Assembly (NCBI GenBank): GCA_002381645.1
Contig: DFXE01000001.1
Location: 125,479-189,478 of the forward strand
Source of the DNA: Bacteroidales bacterium UBA4116
GTDB taxonomy: Bacteria > Bacteroidota > Bacteroidia > Bacteroidales > Tannerellaceae
Direction: 5' to 3'
DNA length: 64,000 nucleotides
The notes under the pieces are model-generated. The model was not told the origin of the DNA and made no database searches. It saw only the letters and a list, made by a program, of their open reading frames with translations. This document shows, one piece after another, positions 18,013 to 26,930 of this stretch. Each line of letters begins with the position of its first letter. The stretch's first letter is position 1. The position numbers were made by a program, and so were the translations under genes.

Positions 18013-18876
18013 TTAAGAATAGACAGGCCAGGCGCCGCTTTTAGTGCATACATACGCCGCTATATCAACAGCAGCCCGGTGAGCTTCCTTCAACGACTTC
18101 CCGGTTAATATGGAATAAACAAAAGCTCCGGAGAAGGAATCTCCCGCTCCTACCGTATCGGCAACCGTAACAGAGGGAGTTTTTATAGTGGATTGTTCGT
18201 CAACGGTATAAATCGAACTATATTCGCTACCTGCGGTAAGGATCATATATTTTAGGGAATATTTTTGGATAAACCACCGGCATACCTCTTCCACACTCCC
18301 GTCTAATCCGAACATCGGGCGAAGCAGCTCCAGTTCCTCATCATTTATCTTGAATATATTTGCCTTTTCAAGACATTCCTCAATAAGTTTCCTGGAATAA
18401 AAATGCTGGCGTATATTGATATCGAAAAATCGTAAAGCATCTGCTTTTGCATAGGAAAGTAAAGAAGAGATGGTTTTACGCGACACTTCAGCCCGTTGGG
18501 CCAGTGTACCATAACAAATAGCATCCGCTCTCTTTACCAGTTCAATAGACTGCTCCGTGAGCGGAATAAAATCCCAGGCAACCCCTTCTATAATGGTGTA
18601 AGTGGGTTTACCGTCATTCAGTTCTACCATTACGCTTCCCGTTGGATGATCAACAGTGTCGATAAAATGACGGATATTGCTTTTCTCCAGTTCCTGCAGG
18701 ATCTCCGTCCCGAACACATCATTACCGACAGCGCTTATTGCATAACCTTCGGCTCCAAGCTGGCTGGCGTGATAAACGAAATTAATCGGCGCTCCTCCGG
18801 CTTTTTTCTCATCCGGAAACACATCCCATAACAATTCGCCGATTCCGACTACAACAGGTTTTCTATTCATAATCAT
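18013..18876 (-). CDS. PfkB-family fructokinase
   Basis: A 287-residue cytoplasmic sugar kinase. GELLWDVFPDEKKAGGAPINFVYH at the N-terminus is the first PfkB signature region, including the Gly-Gly substrate motif. The C-terminal TVGAGDSFSGAF (about 242-252) is the second signature, whose Asp is the catalytic base. DINIRQHFY in the middle is typical of fructokinases. It phosphorylates fructose delivered by the neighbouring MFS permease. Two adjacent ATGs (18876 and 18870) are possible; the outer one is given. It sits between the MFS and GH32 genes, 15 bp from the latter, in one operon. Confidence 0.9.
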   Translation of the reverse strand: MIMNRKPVVVGIGELLWDVFPDEKKAGGAPINFVYHASQLGAEGYAISAVGNDVFGTEILQELEKSNIRHFIDTVDHPTGSVMVELNDGKPTYTIIEGVAWDFIPLTEQSIELVKRADAICYGTLAQRAEVSRKTISSLLSYAKADALRFFDINIRQHFYSRKLIEECLEKANIFKINDEELELLRPMFGLDGSVEEVCRWFIQKYSLKYMILTAGSEYSSIYTVDEQSTIKTPSVTVADTVGAGDSFSGAFVYSILTGKSLKEAHRAAVDIAAYVCTKSGAWPVYS

Positions 18877-18891
18877 TATTATTTAGGGTTA

Positions 18892-20682
18892 TTATTTTAA
18901 TGACAAAGGGTAAACGGTAAGTGATGTCACCGTATAAGAGCCTCCTTTCGCATAAAAGCACATCCTGCTGTAAGGCTCAACGGGAAAGACCAGGTTGGTC
19001 ATAACAAACTCTCCTTTTCCATCAAAAGCTTCCAAACTGCATTTATCTATAAATAAACGCAACGTATATTCTTTTTCACCGGATACAGGTGCCGAGGTAA
19101 CCGTAGCAAAAGATTTACTGAAATTTACCTGTCCGCTGTTCCGCCTGTCCATACTGAATGTATTGTCAAACAGGTTATAAAACATGTCTACTTCTTCACC
19201 TTTGGAATTATACAACCGGAAACCGATAATATCCGCATCTTTGTTTTGCAATTTTATTTCTATTTCATAGGTTCCGGTATTATTTGCCAGGACAGGATCC
19301 ACCTCATAAGTATCATTCACCCGGAAAGAACCTTTTTTTTGCGCTGTCTCACGAAGTTTTAACAATTCCGGAGACGGAATACTGCTCAGGTACGTTTGTC
19401 CGTTTTTAGTATATAATTGAAGGTCGCGGGGCACTGAATTGGCACTCCGGAACTGCTTTGTTGGCACATCATTGGCATATTCCCAGTTACTCATCCACGC
19501 CAAAGCTACGGTACGGTTATCCGGAGCATTGCTCCAGGTCACCGTCGCATAATGATCTTTACCCCAATCCATCCATTTGGTCCTGCCCGGTGATTCGTTT
19601 GTAAAGGTTTTACCATCGAAACTACCTGTAAAATATTGTGTGGCGGAACCACCGAACGGACCGCCGGGATTTATGTTACAAAGCAATACCCATTTTTTAG
19701 TATTCGTGCCTCTTACCGGAAGCTCGATCAGGTCGGGACATTCCCACACTCCGGCATGCGCGCCTTCCCCATCGCCGAAACTGCTCTCGTAAGTCCAATT
19801 TTTTAAATCTGTTGACGAATAAAACTGCATTTCCTGTCCTACCGCCAATACCATGATCCACTTACCTGATTCTTTATGCCGGATAACTTTGGGGTCACGG
19901 AAGTCCGGCACATCCGATACCAGTATAGGATTACGGTCGTATTTAATAAACGTTTTACCGTTATCAAGGCTGTACGCCATACTTTGAGTCTGGGTTTTTC
20001 CGGCCGAAGTATAAAAGGCAACGATCGCCCCGGCTCCGAATCCGGCCGTATTGTCATGGTCTACTACAGCGCTACCGCTAAAAATTGTTCCTAACGCATC
20101 CGGTTCAATAGCTACCGGCTGATGTTTCCACGATACCAGGTCAGTAGTGGTAGCATGCCCCCAGTGCATATTACCCCACTTTGAGCCATACGGGTTATAC
20201 TGGTAAAACAAATGATATACCCCGTCCTTATACACCATACCGTTCGGATCGTTCATCCATCCCCAGGGCGGGGAGAAATGATAAACCGGACGGAATTTTT
20301 CACGGTTTTCAGCATCAAATGTATCAGACATCTTTATTTCTTTCCAGCAGACCGCGTTATCATCCACAGGATGTATATGGAAGAGAACGTTTGTTTCGGC
20401 AAAGCCGGTAAGGTCTACCGGAACAAAATAATCAATTTTAGTTACAGCCAGCCTCACGGTAAATGTTTTTACCATACGATTATCGACAATCATCGACATG
20501 GTCGATTCCTGCGATGATTCTTCAACCGGAAGTAAAAGGTAGTTTGCAGGCGAATCCAGACGGATCATACTTTGCCTGTTTCCCAGATGTGAAATGCTCA
20601 TATTCATTTTGCCGGCAGATACCGTATTCGTTATTACGGCTAACAAAACGAACAAGAGGAATGTTCTCGTGTGTGTTTTCAT
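18892..20682 (-). CDS. GH32 fructan beta-fructosidase (levanase/inulinase type), secreted
   Basis: A 596-residue exported enzyme. The signal peptide ends near SAG (24), and residues about 25-125 form an extra N-terminal beta domain found on Bacteroidota GH32 proteins. The five-bladed propeller follows: WMNDPNG at 142-148 holds the nucleophile Asp145, FRDPK at 261-265 the transition-state stabiliser, and ECPD at 314-317 the acid/base Glu314. The C-terminal beta-sandwich (about 450-596) ends near SLEAFDGKGEFVMTNLVFP. It releases fructose from levan, inulin or sucrose-type glycans in the periplasm. Exo versus endo action cannot be told from sequence alone. Confidence 0.93.
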   Translation of the reverse strand: MKTHTRTFLLFVLLAVITNTVSAGKMNMSISHLGNRQSMIRLDSPANYLLLPVEESSQESTMSMIVDNRMVKTFTVRLAVTKIDYFVPVDLTGFAETNVLFHIHPVDDNAVCWKEIKMSDTFDAENREKFRPVYHFSPPWGWMNDPNGMVYKDGVYHLFYQYNPYGSKWGNMHWGHATTTDLVSWKHQPVAIEPDALGTIFSGSAVVDHDNTAGFGAGAIVAFYTSAGKTQTQSMAYSLDNGKTFIKYDRNPILVSDVPDFRDPKVIRHKESGKWIMVLAVGQEMQFYSSTDLKNWTYESSFGDGEGAHAGVWECPDLIELPVRGTNTKKWVLLCNINPGGPFGGSATQYFTGSFDGKTFTNESPGRTKWMDWGKDHYATVTWSNAPDNRTVALAWMSNWEYANDVPTKQFRSANSVPRDLQLYTKNGQTYLSSIPSPELLKLRETAQKKGSFRVNDTYEVDPVLANNTGTYEIEIKLQNKDADIIGFRLYNSKGEEVDMFYNLFDNTFSMDRRNSGQVNFSKSFATVTSAPVSGEKEYTLRLFIDKCSLEAFDGKGEFVMTNLVFPVEPYSRMCFYAKGGSYTVTSLTVYPLSLK

Positions 20683-20692
20683 GGTTTTTCAA

Positions 20693-22291
20693 TTATAATG
20701 AATTTCGTATACCCTCAGCCCGCGCTTTTATATCGCCATACCAGAATACGGTAGTGGCATAGTCCGCCGCACCTTTTTTCCACCCCAGCATTTCAATATC
20801 GAACCTTAATTTATTATCGAAAGGAATACCGTCGAGGTTACGGGTACGGAAAAAAGTATTATATCCGTGTGAACTCTCTTCATCAGCCCTCGGAGCCCCC
20901 CCGAACGGAGTTTGGAAGGGTATGACAGGCGCCCACGAACTGTTGTAATAATCTTCTGTACCGGTTCCGAAATGGGAAGGAAACGTATCATCATCAACCC
21001 ATATTTTTTCATCCCCTTCCCCATACCATTCCGGCGAATGGTTGAACAGGGTTAGCACATCCCCCTTATATACGCCTTTTCCGTTAATAGTCGAAAAATT
21101 CCATTCCATAGTTGCTCCGTCTTCCGGATTATCGCTTACTGGAATACCTTTTTCTTCTTTCCATGAAGCATGAAAGTACAACATCCGGTCGTCCCACTCC
21201 AAAGTAGACAGGCATGCCGATAATTCTACACCTGCCGGTTGGTTGCCTTCATTGACCAATGCGATCGTTGCCGTCTCGCGGTAAGGCATCAGCCAGCGGC
21301 TCGTTATAGTGCCTTTCCCGTCCGAAGAAAGAAACCAGCTTTCCACATACGGAGCCCCGATCCCTCCTCCCGAAAAATCGGAAACAGGCGCCCAAACCGT
21401 CTTTTTGCCGTCAAAGGTACATTGGATAATAATATGGCGCATGATGTCCTGATAATGCGCGGTATCACCCGCATCAATCTTTAGTTGAAGCTCATAAACT
21501 GCATGTTCTCCCTGCGGAAGCTTAACAACCATCGGGTCGCCTGCTTCAAGCATATGATATTTTGTAAGTAAAATCGAATCACAACGAACAGAAGGATTCA
21601 ATAACAAATGGTCGGTTTCCGTAATTTTTTTCCGGGCTCGCCTGACCACTTTATTCGAAAAAGTTTCAACAGTCGTCCCTTCCGGGTAACGACGGAAATT
21701 TATCTGGTAGTATTTAGGAGTAGGCTCCACATCCCGTTCGTCTTCAAATGTTATTTTACACCTACGCGCAAAAGGGATAGGCAAGAATAAAGTACTACCG
21801 CCTTTCCCTTCAAGCGAATAGCTGGTATGCGGTTGCAGTAATCCACGGCCAAGCTCCGGAATATTGATACGCATCAGGTCGTAAGCCGGAATTTCCCAAT
21901 CGGCAGACCCGGCGCCGTCGAAATAAAAACGCCATGTACCCCGTTTATCCAGCGTGGTGATCCATATCCTCGTTATTACTCCCGGACCTTCCTCGTCAAA
22001 TAAAACTTTCTCCGTTCGCCCGTCTACCGTTTCAATCCGTTCAATACCGAAACCGTCATTATTGGCAAACCAGTGGGCCGAATCCGGTGATACCGACGAC
22101 CGGTCGTAACTACTTACCTGAAGGCTGCGGTAAGGAATAGCAGGATAACGGGCGGCTTCTTCTACCGAAACCATCTCGGAGAGCAATGAATCCAAACTTA
22201 CGTCATAGGTGGGTTTTTCCCGGCATGCCGTACATAAATTAAAGAGAAGGGCAAGAGTAATTATATATATGAAGTTTATATTGTTCATCAT
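20693..22291 (-). CDS. DUF2961/GH172 lipoprotein, candidate alpha-fructofuranosidase-type enzyme
   Basis: About 532 residues from ATG 22291. The hydrophobic leader ends in the lipobox LCTAC, so it is an exported lipoprotein. The body is DUF2961, the family now classed as GH172: FFDEEGPGV-type N-terminal segment (here LFDEEGPGVITRIWITT), IPFARRCKITFE, and HFGTGTEDYYNSSWAP near residue 440 with a conserved Glu. The closing segment GAPRADEESSHGYNTFFRTRNLDGIPF is also typical. Characterised GH172 enzymes act on difructose dianhydride I (alpha-D-fructofuranoside chemistry) or alpha-D-arabinofuranosides. Lying 10 bp from GH32 in a fructan operon, this copy most likely handles fructose anhydrides or other alpha-fructosides. 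That specificity is inference. Confidence 0.85.
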   Translation of the reverse strand: MMNNINFIYIITLALLFNLCTACREKPTYDVSLDSLLSEMVSVEEAARYPAIPYRSLQVSSYDRSSVSPDSAHWFANNDGFGIERIETVDGRTEKVLFDEEGPGVITRIWITTLDKRGTWRFYFDGAGSADWEIPAYDLMRINIPELGRGLLQPHTSYSLEGKGGSTLFLPIPFARRCKITFEDERDVEPTPKYYQINFRRYPEGTTVETFSNKVVRRARKKITETDHLLLNPSVRCDSILLTKYHMLEAGDPMVVKLPQGEHAVYELQLKIDAGDTAHYQDIMRHIIIQCTFDGKKTVWAPVSDFSGGGIGAPYVESWFLSSDGKGTITSRWLMPYRETATIALVNEGNQPAGVELSACLSTLEWDDRMLYFHASWKEEKGIPVSDNPEDGATMEWNFSTINGKGVYKGDVLTLFNHSPEWYGEGDEKIWVDDDTFPSHFGTGTEDYYNSSWAPVIPFQTPFGGAPRADEESSHGYNTFFRTRNLDGIPFDNKLRFDIEMLGWKKGAADYATTVFWYGDIKARAEGIRNSL

Positions 22292-22434
22292 TGTTATTTG
22301 CAATTCAAATGCCGGAATATTACTATCCTATGGGGGAATCCGGCCGGTTTATATACGGCAAATATACAATAATGTAACTTATTATCCCAGAAATAACAGG
22401 TCGGGTACCAATCTTTTCCGGATGCCTGCCTTTC

Positions 22435-23145
22435 TTAATTATGTACCAGCGTACCGATATTCGCGCCTTGCATGACCTTTTTCAGGTTACCCGGCGTATC
22501 CATATCGAACACAATGATCGGCAGATTATTTTCCTTACACATCGTAGTGGCCGTTAAATCCATCACTTTAAGGCCACGGGTATATATCTCATCGTAGGTA
22601 ATTTCGGTAAACTTCACGGCCGTAGGGTCCTTTTCCGGATCGGCCGTGTAAATGCCGTCCACGCGGGTACCTTTCAACATCACATCCGCTTCGATCTCAA
22701 TACCCCGCAACGACGAGCCTGTATCCGTGGTAAAGAACGGGTTTCCGGTGCCGCCCGACATAATCACGACATTTCCCTGCTCCAGCAATTCAATGGCCCG
22801 CCATTTATTATAAAATTCACCAATAGGCTCCATACGTATGGCCGTCAGCACCTTAGCCTTTACTCCCTGCGCAACTAAAGCCGAACTCAACGCCAGGCTG
22901 TTGATAACCGTGGCAAGCATACCCATCTGGTCGCCTTTAACCCGGTCAAATCCCTTAGATGCGCCGCTCAGCCCACGGAAGATATTTCCACCTCCGATAA
23001 CGATCCCTATCTGAACACCCATACCGGCAATCTCTTTGATCTGCGCGGCATATTCATCCAGTCGTTTTTCATCGATACCGTATTGTTTTCCACCCATTAA
23101 CGACTCGCCACTCAGTTTAAGAAGGATCCTTTTATATTTAGCCAT
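22435..23145 (-). CDS. pyrH: uridylate kinase (UMP kinase)
   Basis: A 236-residue cytoplasmic amino-acid-kinase-fold enzyme converting UMP to UDP. Family motifs: RILLKLSGESLMG at the N-terminus, GIVIGGGNIFRG near 50, GDQMGMLATVINSLAL near 72-88, GTGNPFFTTDT near 132, and ADVMLKGTRVDGIYTADPEKDP near 153. Length is standard. In many bacteria it neighbours tsf/frr, but here it stands alone, divergent from a glycosyltransferase gene. A possible -7 element (TATTTTTG, reverse strand 23176-23169) precedes it. Confidence 0.97.
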   Translation of the reverse strand: MAKYKRILLKLSGESLMGGKQYGIDEKRLDEYAAQIKEIAGMGVQIGIVIGGGNIFRGLSGASKGFDRVKGDQMGMLATVINSLALSSALVAQGVKAKVLTAIRMEPIGEFYNKWRAIELLEQGNVVIMSGGTGNPFFTTDTGSSLRGIEIEADVMLKGTRVDGIYTADPEKDPTAVKFTEITYDEIYTRGLKVMDLTATTMCKENNLPIIVFDMDTPGNLKKVMQGANIGTLVHN

Positions 23146-23264
23146 GATAATCTGTTTTGATGTGCCTGCAAAAATAACATTTTATTGCCAATGTAAACGC
23201 AGCAAAAAAACAATTCATCTGGTCAGTTGTTCTTATGTAACTGATCCTAATAAATAATCAACCT

Positions 23265-24278
23265 ATGAAAGTTGCAATGCTCTCGCCTATTGCCTGGCGC
23301 ACACCTCCGGTCCATTACGGGCCGTGGGAACTGGTAACCTCGTTGCTCACGGAAGAATTGGTCAGGCACGGGTTAGATGTTACGTTATTTGCTACAGCCA
23401 ACTCGCTGACCGGCGCAAAGCTGCGGGGAGTAAGCCCTAAAGGCTACGAAGAAGACAGGAGCATCGATGCCAAAGTATGGGAATGCATGCATATCTCGGA
23501 ATGTTTCGAACATGCCGGTGAATTCGACATTATCCATAATCAGTTCGATTTCCTTCCGCTTACCTATTCCAGGCTGGTCAGAACCCCTGTCGTAACAACT
23601 ATCCACGGTTTTTCATCCTCTGAAATACTTCCCGTTTATAAAAAATATAACGGGCATACCCATTACGTATCGATAAGTAATGCCGACCGCTCTCCCGGAC
23701 TAACCTATATTTCTACCATCTATCACGGAATCGATCTTGAAAAATTTACATTCAATCCGGTTCCTGAAGGAGACTATTTACTTTTCTACGGGCGTATCCA
23801 TCACGATAAAGGTGCAAAAGAAGCCGTAGAGATTGCCCGGCAGGCGGGCAGGCGTCTTATTATAGCAGGTATCGTCCAGGATGAAAACTACTTCAACCAA
23901 TATGTAAAGCCCTACCTGAAAGAAGGACAGGTCGAATATATCGGTAGCATAGGCGACGATAAACGCGATGAACTGCTGGGTAATGCCAATGCCCTGCTCC
24001 ATCCCATCAACTTCAACGAACCGTTCGGTTTGTCTGTTATCGAAGCCATGGCATGCGGTACCCCTGTTATCGCGTTCAAAAAAGGCAGTATGCCCGAACT
24101 TATCACCGATTCAGTGAACGGTTTTTTAACCCGTACGACCGGCGAAGCAATACAGAAGGTGAACGAAATTGATTCGATCAGCCGGCAAATGTGCAGGAAT
24201 ATCGTAGCAGATAAGTTTTCCAAACAACGGATGGCGCAACAGTATATCCAAACCTATGAAAAGATCATAAACGCCTGA
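23265..24278 (+). CDS. GT4-family glycosyltransferase (putative mannosyltransferase)
   Basis: A 337-residue GT-B fold enzyme. MKVAMLSPIAWRTPPVHYGPWE at the start holds the GT4 acceptor-side glycine-rich loop. DYLLFYGRIHHDKGAKEAVEIA near 175 begins the nucleotide-sugar domain, and EPFGLSVIEAMACGTPVIAF near 253-272 is the donor-binding E(x)7E motif. No signal or membrane segment, so it acts in the cytoplasm. A second GT4 protein and a GH130 enzyme follow on the same strand 2.6 kb on, interrupted by two other genes. This group suggests a mannose-containing glycan; the donor (GDP-mannose) is inference. Confidence 0.85.
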   Translation: MKVAMLSPIAWRTPPVHYGPWELVTSLLTEELVRHGLDVTLFATANSLTGAKLRGVSPKGYEEDRSIDAKVWECMHISECFEHAGEFDIIHNQFDFLPLTYSRLVRTPVVTTIHGFSSSEILPVYKKYNGHTHYVSISNADRSPGLTYISTIYHGIDLEKFTFNPVPEGDYLLFYGRIHHDKGAKEAVEIARQAGRRLIIAGIVQDENYFNQYVKPYLKEGQVEYIGSIGDDKRDELLGNANALLHPINFNEPFGLSVIEAMACGTPVIAFKKGSMPELITDSVNGFLTRTTGEAIQKVNEIDSISRQMCRNIVADKFSKQRMAQQYIQTYEKIINA

Positions 24279-24405
24279 TCCGGTAAAAACATAATAAGGC
24301 AACCAATTTACTATGGAGTTGCCCGTTATTCATAAGAAAGGGGCTTGATTCTGCTCCTTTCCTTCTTACATCCCCCTGACAAATCCTCTTAAGCGTAACC
24401 AATAA

Positions 24406-25461
24406 CTATTCGTAAATGACATATATGTTGGCCCGTAAGAAAGACTGCGCCATAAAATTACTGTAGTTTCCGGAGCCGGGAGCCGGCTTCCCCACCGTCA
24501 TAATAATCTCACTCGCAGTGAGTTGTTCCATGAAATTCGCATGAGTCCTGCGTTTTGCCGCCACCTTTATGTTGTGTTCACCTGCCGGTAGATTATCTAC
24601 GGCACCGATAAGGGTAAATGTCGCAAAGGAGTTGGCTGCTAACCCCTCTAACCGGTAAGATCTCACCTGTTTAAGTTTATACCCCTCGGTATCGTTTCCA
24701 ATAAAAACACCAAGTCCAAAACTGATCCACGAAGGATCTTTATGGGAAACCAATTTATCGCTACCGGTATTATCCCTGACTGTGAAATTGATAATATCCG
24801 GACCGCATAACATCTGTGCCCCTGTCTGCATTTCAATCGCCAGCCGCGTATAAATTTTACCGGGCGGGTCACCGGGTTTTCGGGGGATATCCGGAATATT
24901 GATCTTTGCCTCCAGGCCTTTTATTTCATGCCATTCCTTCGACATCGGCCCGTTCAGGAGAAGATCTTCAGGATAGGGTTCATAGTTATTTTCCTTAAAG
25001 ACAAGGTCTACCCCCACCATATCCTTTTTTACTACTGCGCTGTATAAATAAAATTCGCCTTTTTCCACAACAGGAACATTCAGCGTAGTCCATTCCGGAT
25101 ATGTATCCGCCCCTTTCGACATCAGAAACTGGCCGTCCAATCCATCCGTAGTCTCATTCTCAGCTACAGATACCACCTGCGCCCACTTATTACCATCCCA
25201 GTACTGCATTTTGTTTTCTGCCGTATTAAAGATGGTAAGTCCTTTGGTCAGGTTTTTGTTGGAAGTCGCGTTCAACTTAGTCGTAACAGATTGTTTGTCG
25301 GGAACATCCAATTGGTTTAACCGGATACCACCTTCTTTCGAATCCATTTCCAGTATGGAAAATGGTTCGGGCTTCTTGACTGAACCTATCGTAACCTGGG
25401 CCTGTACAGGTATAATAATATTCATTATTATAACACATGAAAAGAAAGAGTACATTTTCAT
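24406..25461 (-). CDS. secreted protein with Bacteroidota tail-fibre-like N-terminus, unknown function
   Basis: About 351 residues from ATG 25461, with a signal peptide ending PVQAQ. Immediately after it, VTIGSVKKPEPFSILEMDS, GGIRLNQLDVP, TKGLTIFNTAENKMQYWDGNKWAQV and GLDGQFLMSKG follow the pattern of Bacteroidota surface proteins that begin with a short fibre-like module. The rest (about 120-351) is beta-rich and matches no family I know; it could be an adhesin or receptor head. A TTG start ten codons upstream is less likely. It lies opposite in strand to the glycosyltransferase group and divergent from the regulator at 25771. Confidence 0.6.
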   Translation of the reverse strand: MKMYSFFSCVIIMNIIIPVQAQVTIGSVKKPEPFSILEMDSKEGGIRLNQLDVPDKQSVTTKLNATSNKNLTKGLTIFNTAENKMQYWDGNKWAQVVSVAENETTDGLDGQFLMSKGADTYPEWTTLNVPVVEKGEFYLYSAVVKKDMVGVDLVFKENNYEPYPEDLLLNGPMSKEWHEIKGLEAKINIPDIPRKPGDPPGKIYTRLAIEMQTGAQMLCGPDIINFTVRDNTGSDKLVSHKDPSWISFGLGVFIGNDTEGYKLKQVRSYRLEGLAANSFATFTLIGAVDNLPAGEHNIKVAAKRRTHANFMEQLTASEIIMTVGKPAPGSGNYSNFMAQSFLRANIYVIYE

Positions 25462-25770
25462 AATATTAAAACTTTGATTTTTATACCACAAATAAAAATC
25501 AATTTATATACAGCCGGGTCTCAGAATAAGGCTATTTAAACAGGCCGATTTATAATATATGCCATAATGCATATGGGATTACACAGAATTTCTATCAAAA
25601 TGCAATTTTCATTGAATTATACTATTTTCCCGATAATATTTTTCAGCGTTATTGCATTTTATGTAATTAAAATAAATTATATTTGCAGTATAAGGTTATG
25701 GATTAAACTCACCACACCACTTAAATACTATCGAAATTACGTCTGGGTCTAAATTTATTTTAATAAAACT
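25462..25770. other. intergenic region between divergent genes
   Basis: AT-rich. It contains a convincing promoter for the regulator at 25771 (see 25678-25685). A short open frame at 25567-25752 crosses that promoter and shows no coding character. No other structure seen. Confidence 0.5.
25678..25685 (+). promoter_or_regulatory. promoter of the regulator gene at 25771
   Basis: TATATTTG is a perfect -7 element; a TTG at 25652-25654 lies 23 bp upstream as a loose -33. The leader would be about 80 nt. Confidence 0.6.
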
Positions 25771-26739
25771 ATGAAAGACAAGAAATTAAACCATTCATTT
25801 GTCAATTTGGTCAAGAGTAAGATCAAAGATGACAAAAAACTGGTGGCAGTGATTTGTGAAATCTTGAATATACACAAGGAATCTGCTTACAGAAGATTAA
25901 GAAATGAAGTAGTGTTTACCTTCTCGGAGATCATCGACATTTCCTCCGCTTTATCCCTTTCCATAGACCATATCGTCGGTTCGAAAAAACTGTGTTATCC
26001 CTATGAGCTATACGGAACAGACCCCGACGGGCTGATAAAGAGCAGGTCGGGTAAAGTCAAGAGATATGTGGATATGGTGGCTGATATCGTGCAGGACGAA
26101 GAATGTGAATATGTCGAAGTCACCGCATCTATGCCTGTGGCATTTATAATGAATTCGGACTATTTGCTTAAATGGCATTTATTTATCTGGGATTACCACC
26201 GCTATTATAATGCCGAAACATCCTATAAGAAATTTGATGAATATACATATGAGGAGAAAATAACAGAGTATTCAAAAATCACTTCCGCAAACCTGAAGAA
26301 ATTCAATACTACTTATTTTATTATAAACAGAAAATTTATCGAAGACCTGTCAGAAGACATAAAAACCCTTATCGAATTGAAATCCATACGCAGGGAAGAT
26401 GTCGACAAAATCAAAGGAGAACTCATCCGCTTTTTTGATTACCTTGAAAAAATCGTAATAACCGGATGTTATCCTGAATCAGGTAAAAAAGTATCCGTAT
26501 ATATTTCCGATTTCAGGATACAGTCGGGATTTGCTTATATAAAATCCAAAAACGTAAATGCGAGCATCCTAAAGTTATTCTCGTTTAACGGCGCAATTTC
26601 ATTAGCCCGGGAATCGTTCGAAGAATCTTTAAAATGGTTCAAATCCTACGAAAGGTTATCCACCCTGATCTCTATAAGCTGCGAATTGGAAAGAAGAAAA
26701 TTTTTTGATAAACAGCGCCAGATAATAGACGCATTGTAA
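25771..26739 (+). CDS. putative DNA-binding transcriptional regulator (Bacteroidota-specific)
   Basis: A 322-residue soluble protein. Residues about 5-75 look like a helix-turn-helix unit: VICEILNIHKESAYRRLRNEVVFTFSEIIDISSALSLSIDHIVG resembles the phage-repressor/BetR-like fold, with recognition helix KESAYRRLRNE. The remainder (about 80-322) is helical and aromatic, without a named domain, and could bind a ligand or another protein. It has its own promoter and sits within the glycosyltransferase group, divergent from the secreted protein, which it may control. Confidence 0.65.
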   Translation: MKDKKLNHSFVNLVKSKIKDDKKLVAVICEILNIHKESAYRRLRNEVVFTFSEIIDISSALSLSIDHIVGSKKLCYPYELYGTDPDGLIKSRSGKVKRYVDMVADIVQDEECEYVEVTASMPVAFIMNSDYLLKWHLFIWDYHRYYNAETSYKKFDEYTYEEKITEYSKITSANLKKFNTTYFIINRKFIEDLSEDIKTLIELKSIRREDVDKIKGELIRFFDYLEKIVITGCYPESGKKVSVYISDFRIQSGFAYIKSKNVNASILKLFSFNGAISLARESFEESLKWFKSYERLSTLISISCELERRKFFDKQRQIIDAL

Positions 26740-26930
26740 ATTCTTCCTCCTCAATATCTTCCTTGACTCATACATCGTGAGGGCCACTCGGATGCCGCCC
26801 ATCCCCTAATTGCCGGAACTGTTCCCGGTAAGCCGTGGAAAACAATTTAACGGCTCGATTGTTTTTAACTCATTCAACCATCGATAAACACCCGGTCGAA
26901 AGTATAAAAACATAAATTTATTTTCCAAAT

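Noticed and set aside
25567..25752. Open frame of 61 codons before the regulator gene
   Set aside because: It overlaps a perfect promoter element for the regulator and has an AT-driven composition; no recognisable protein.
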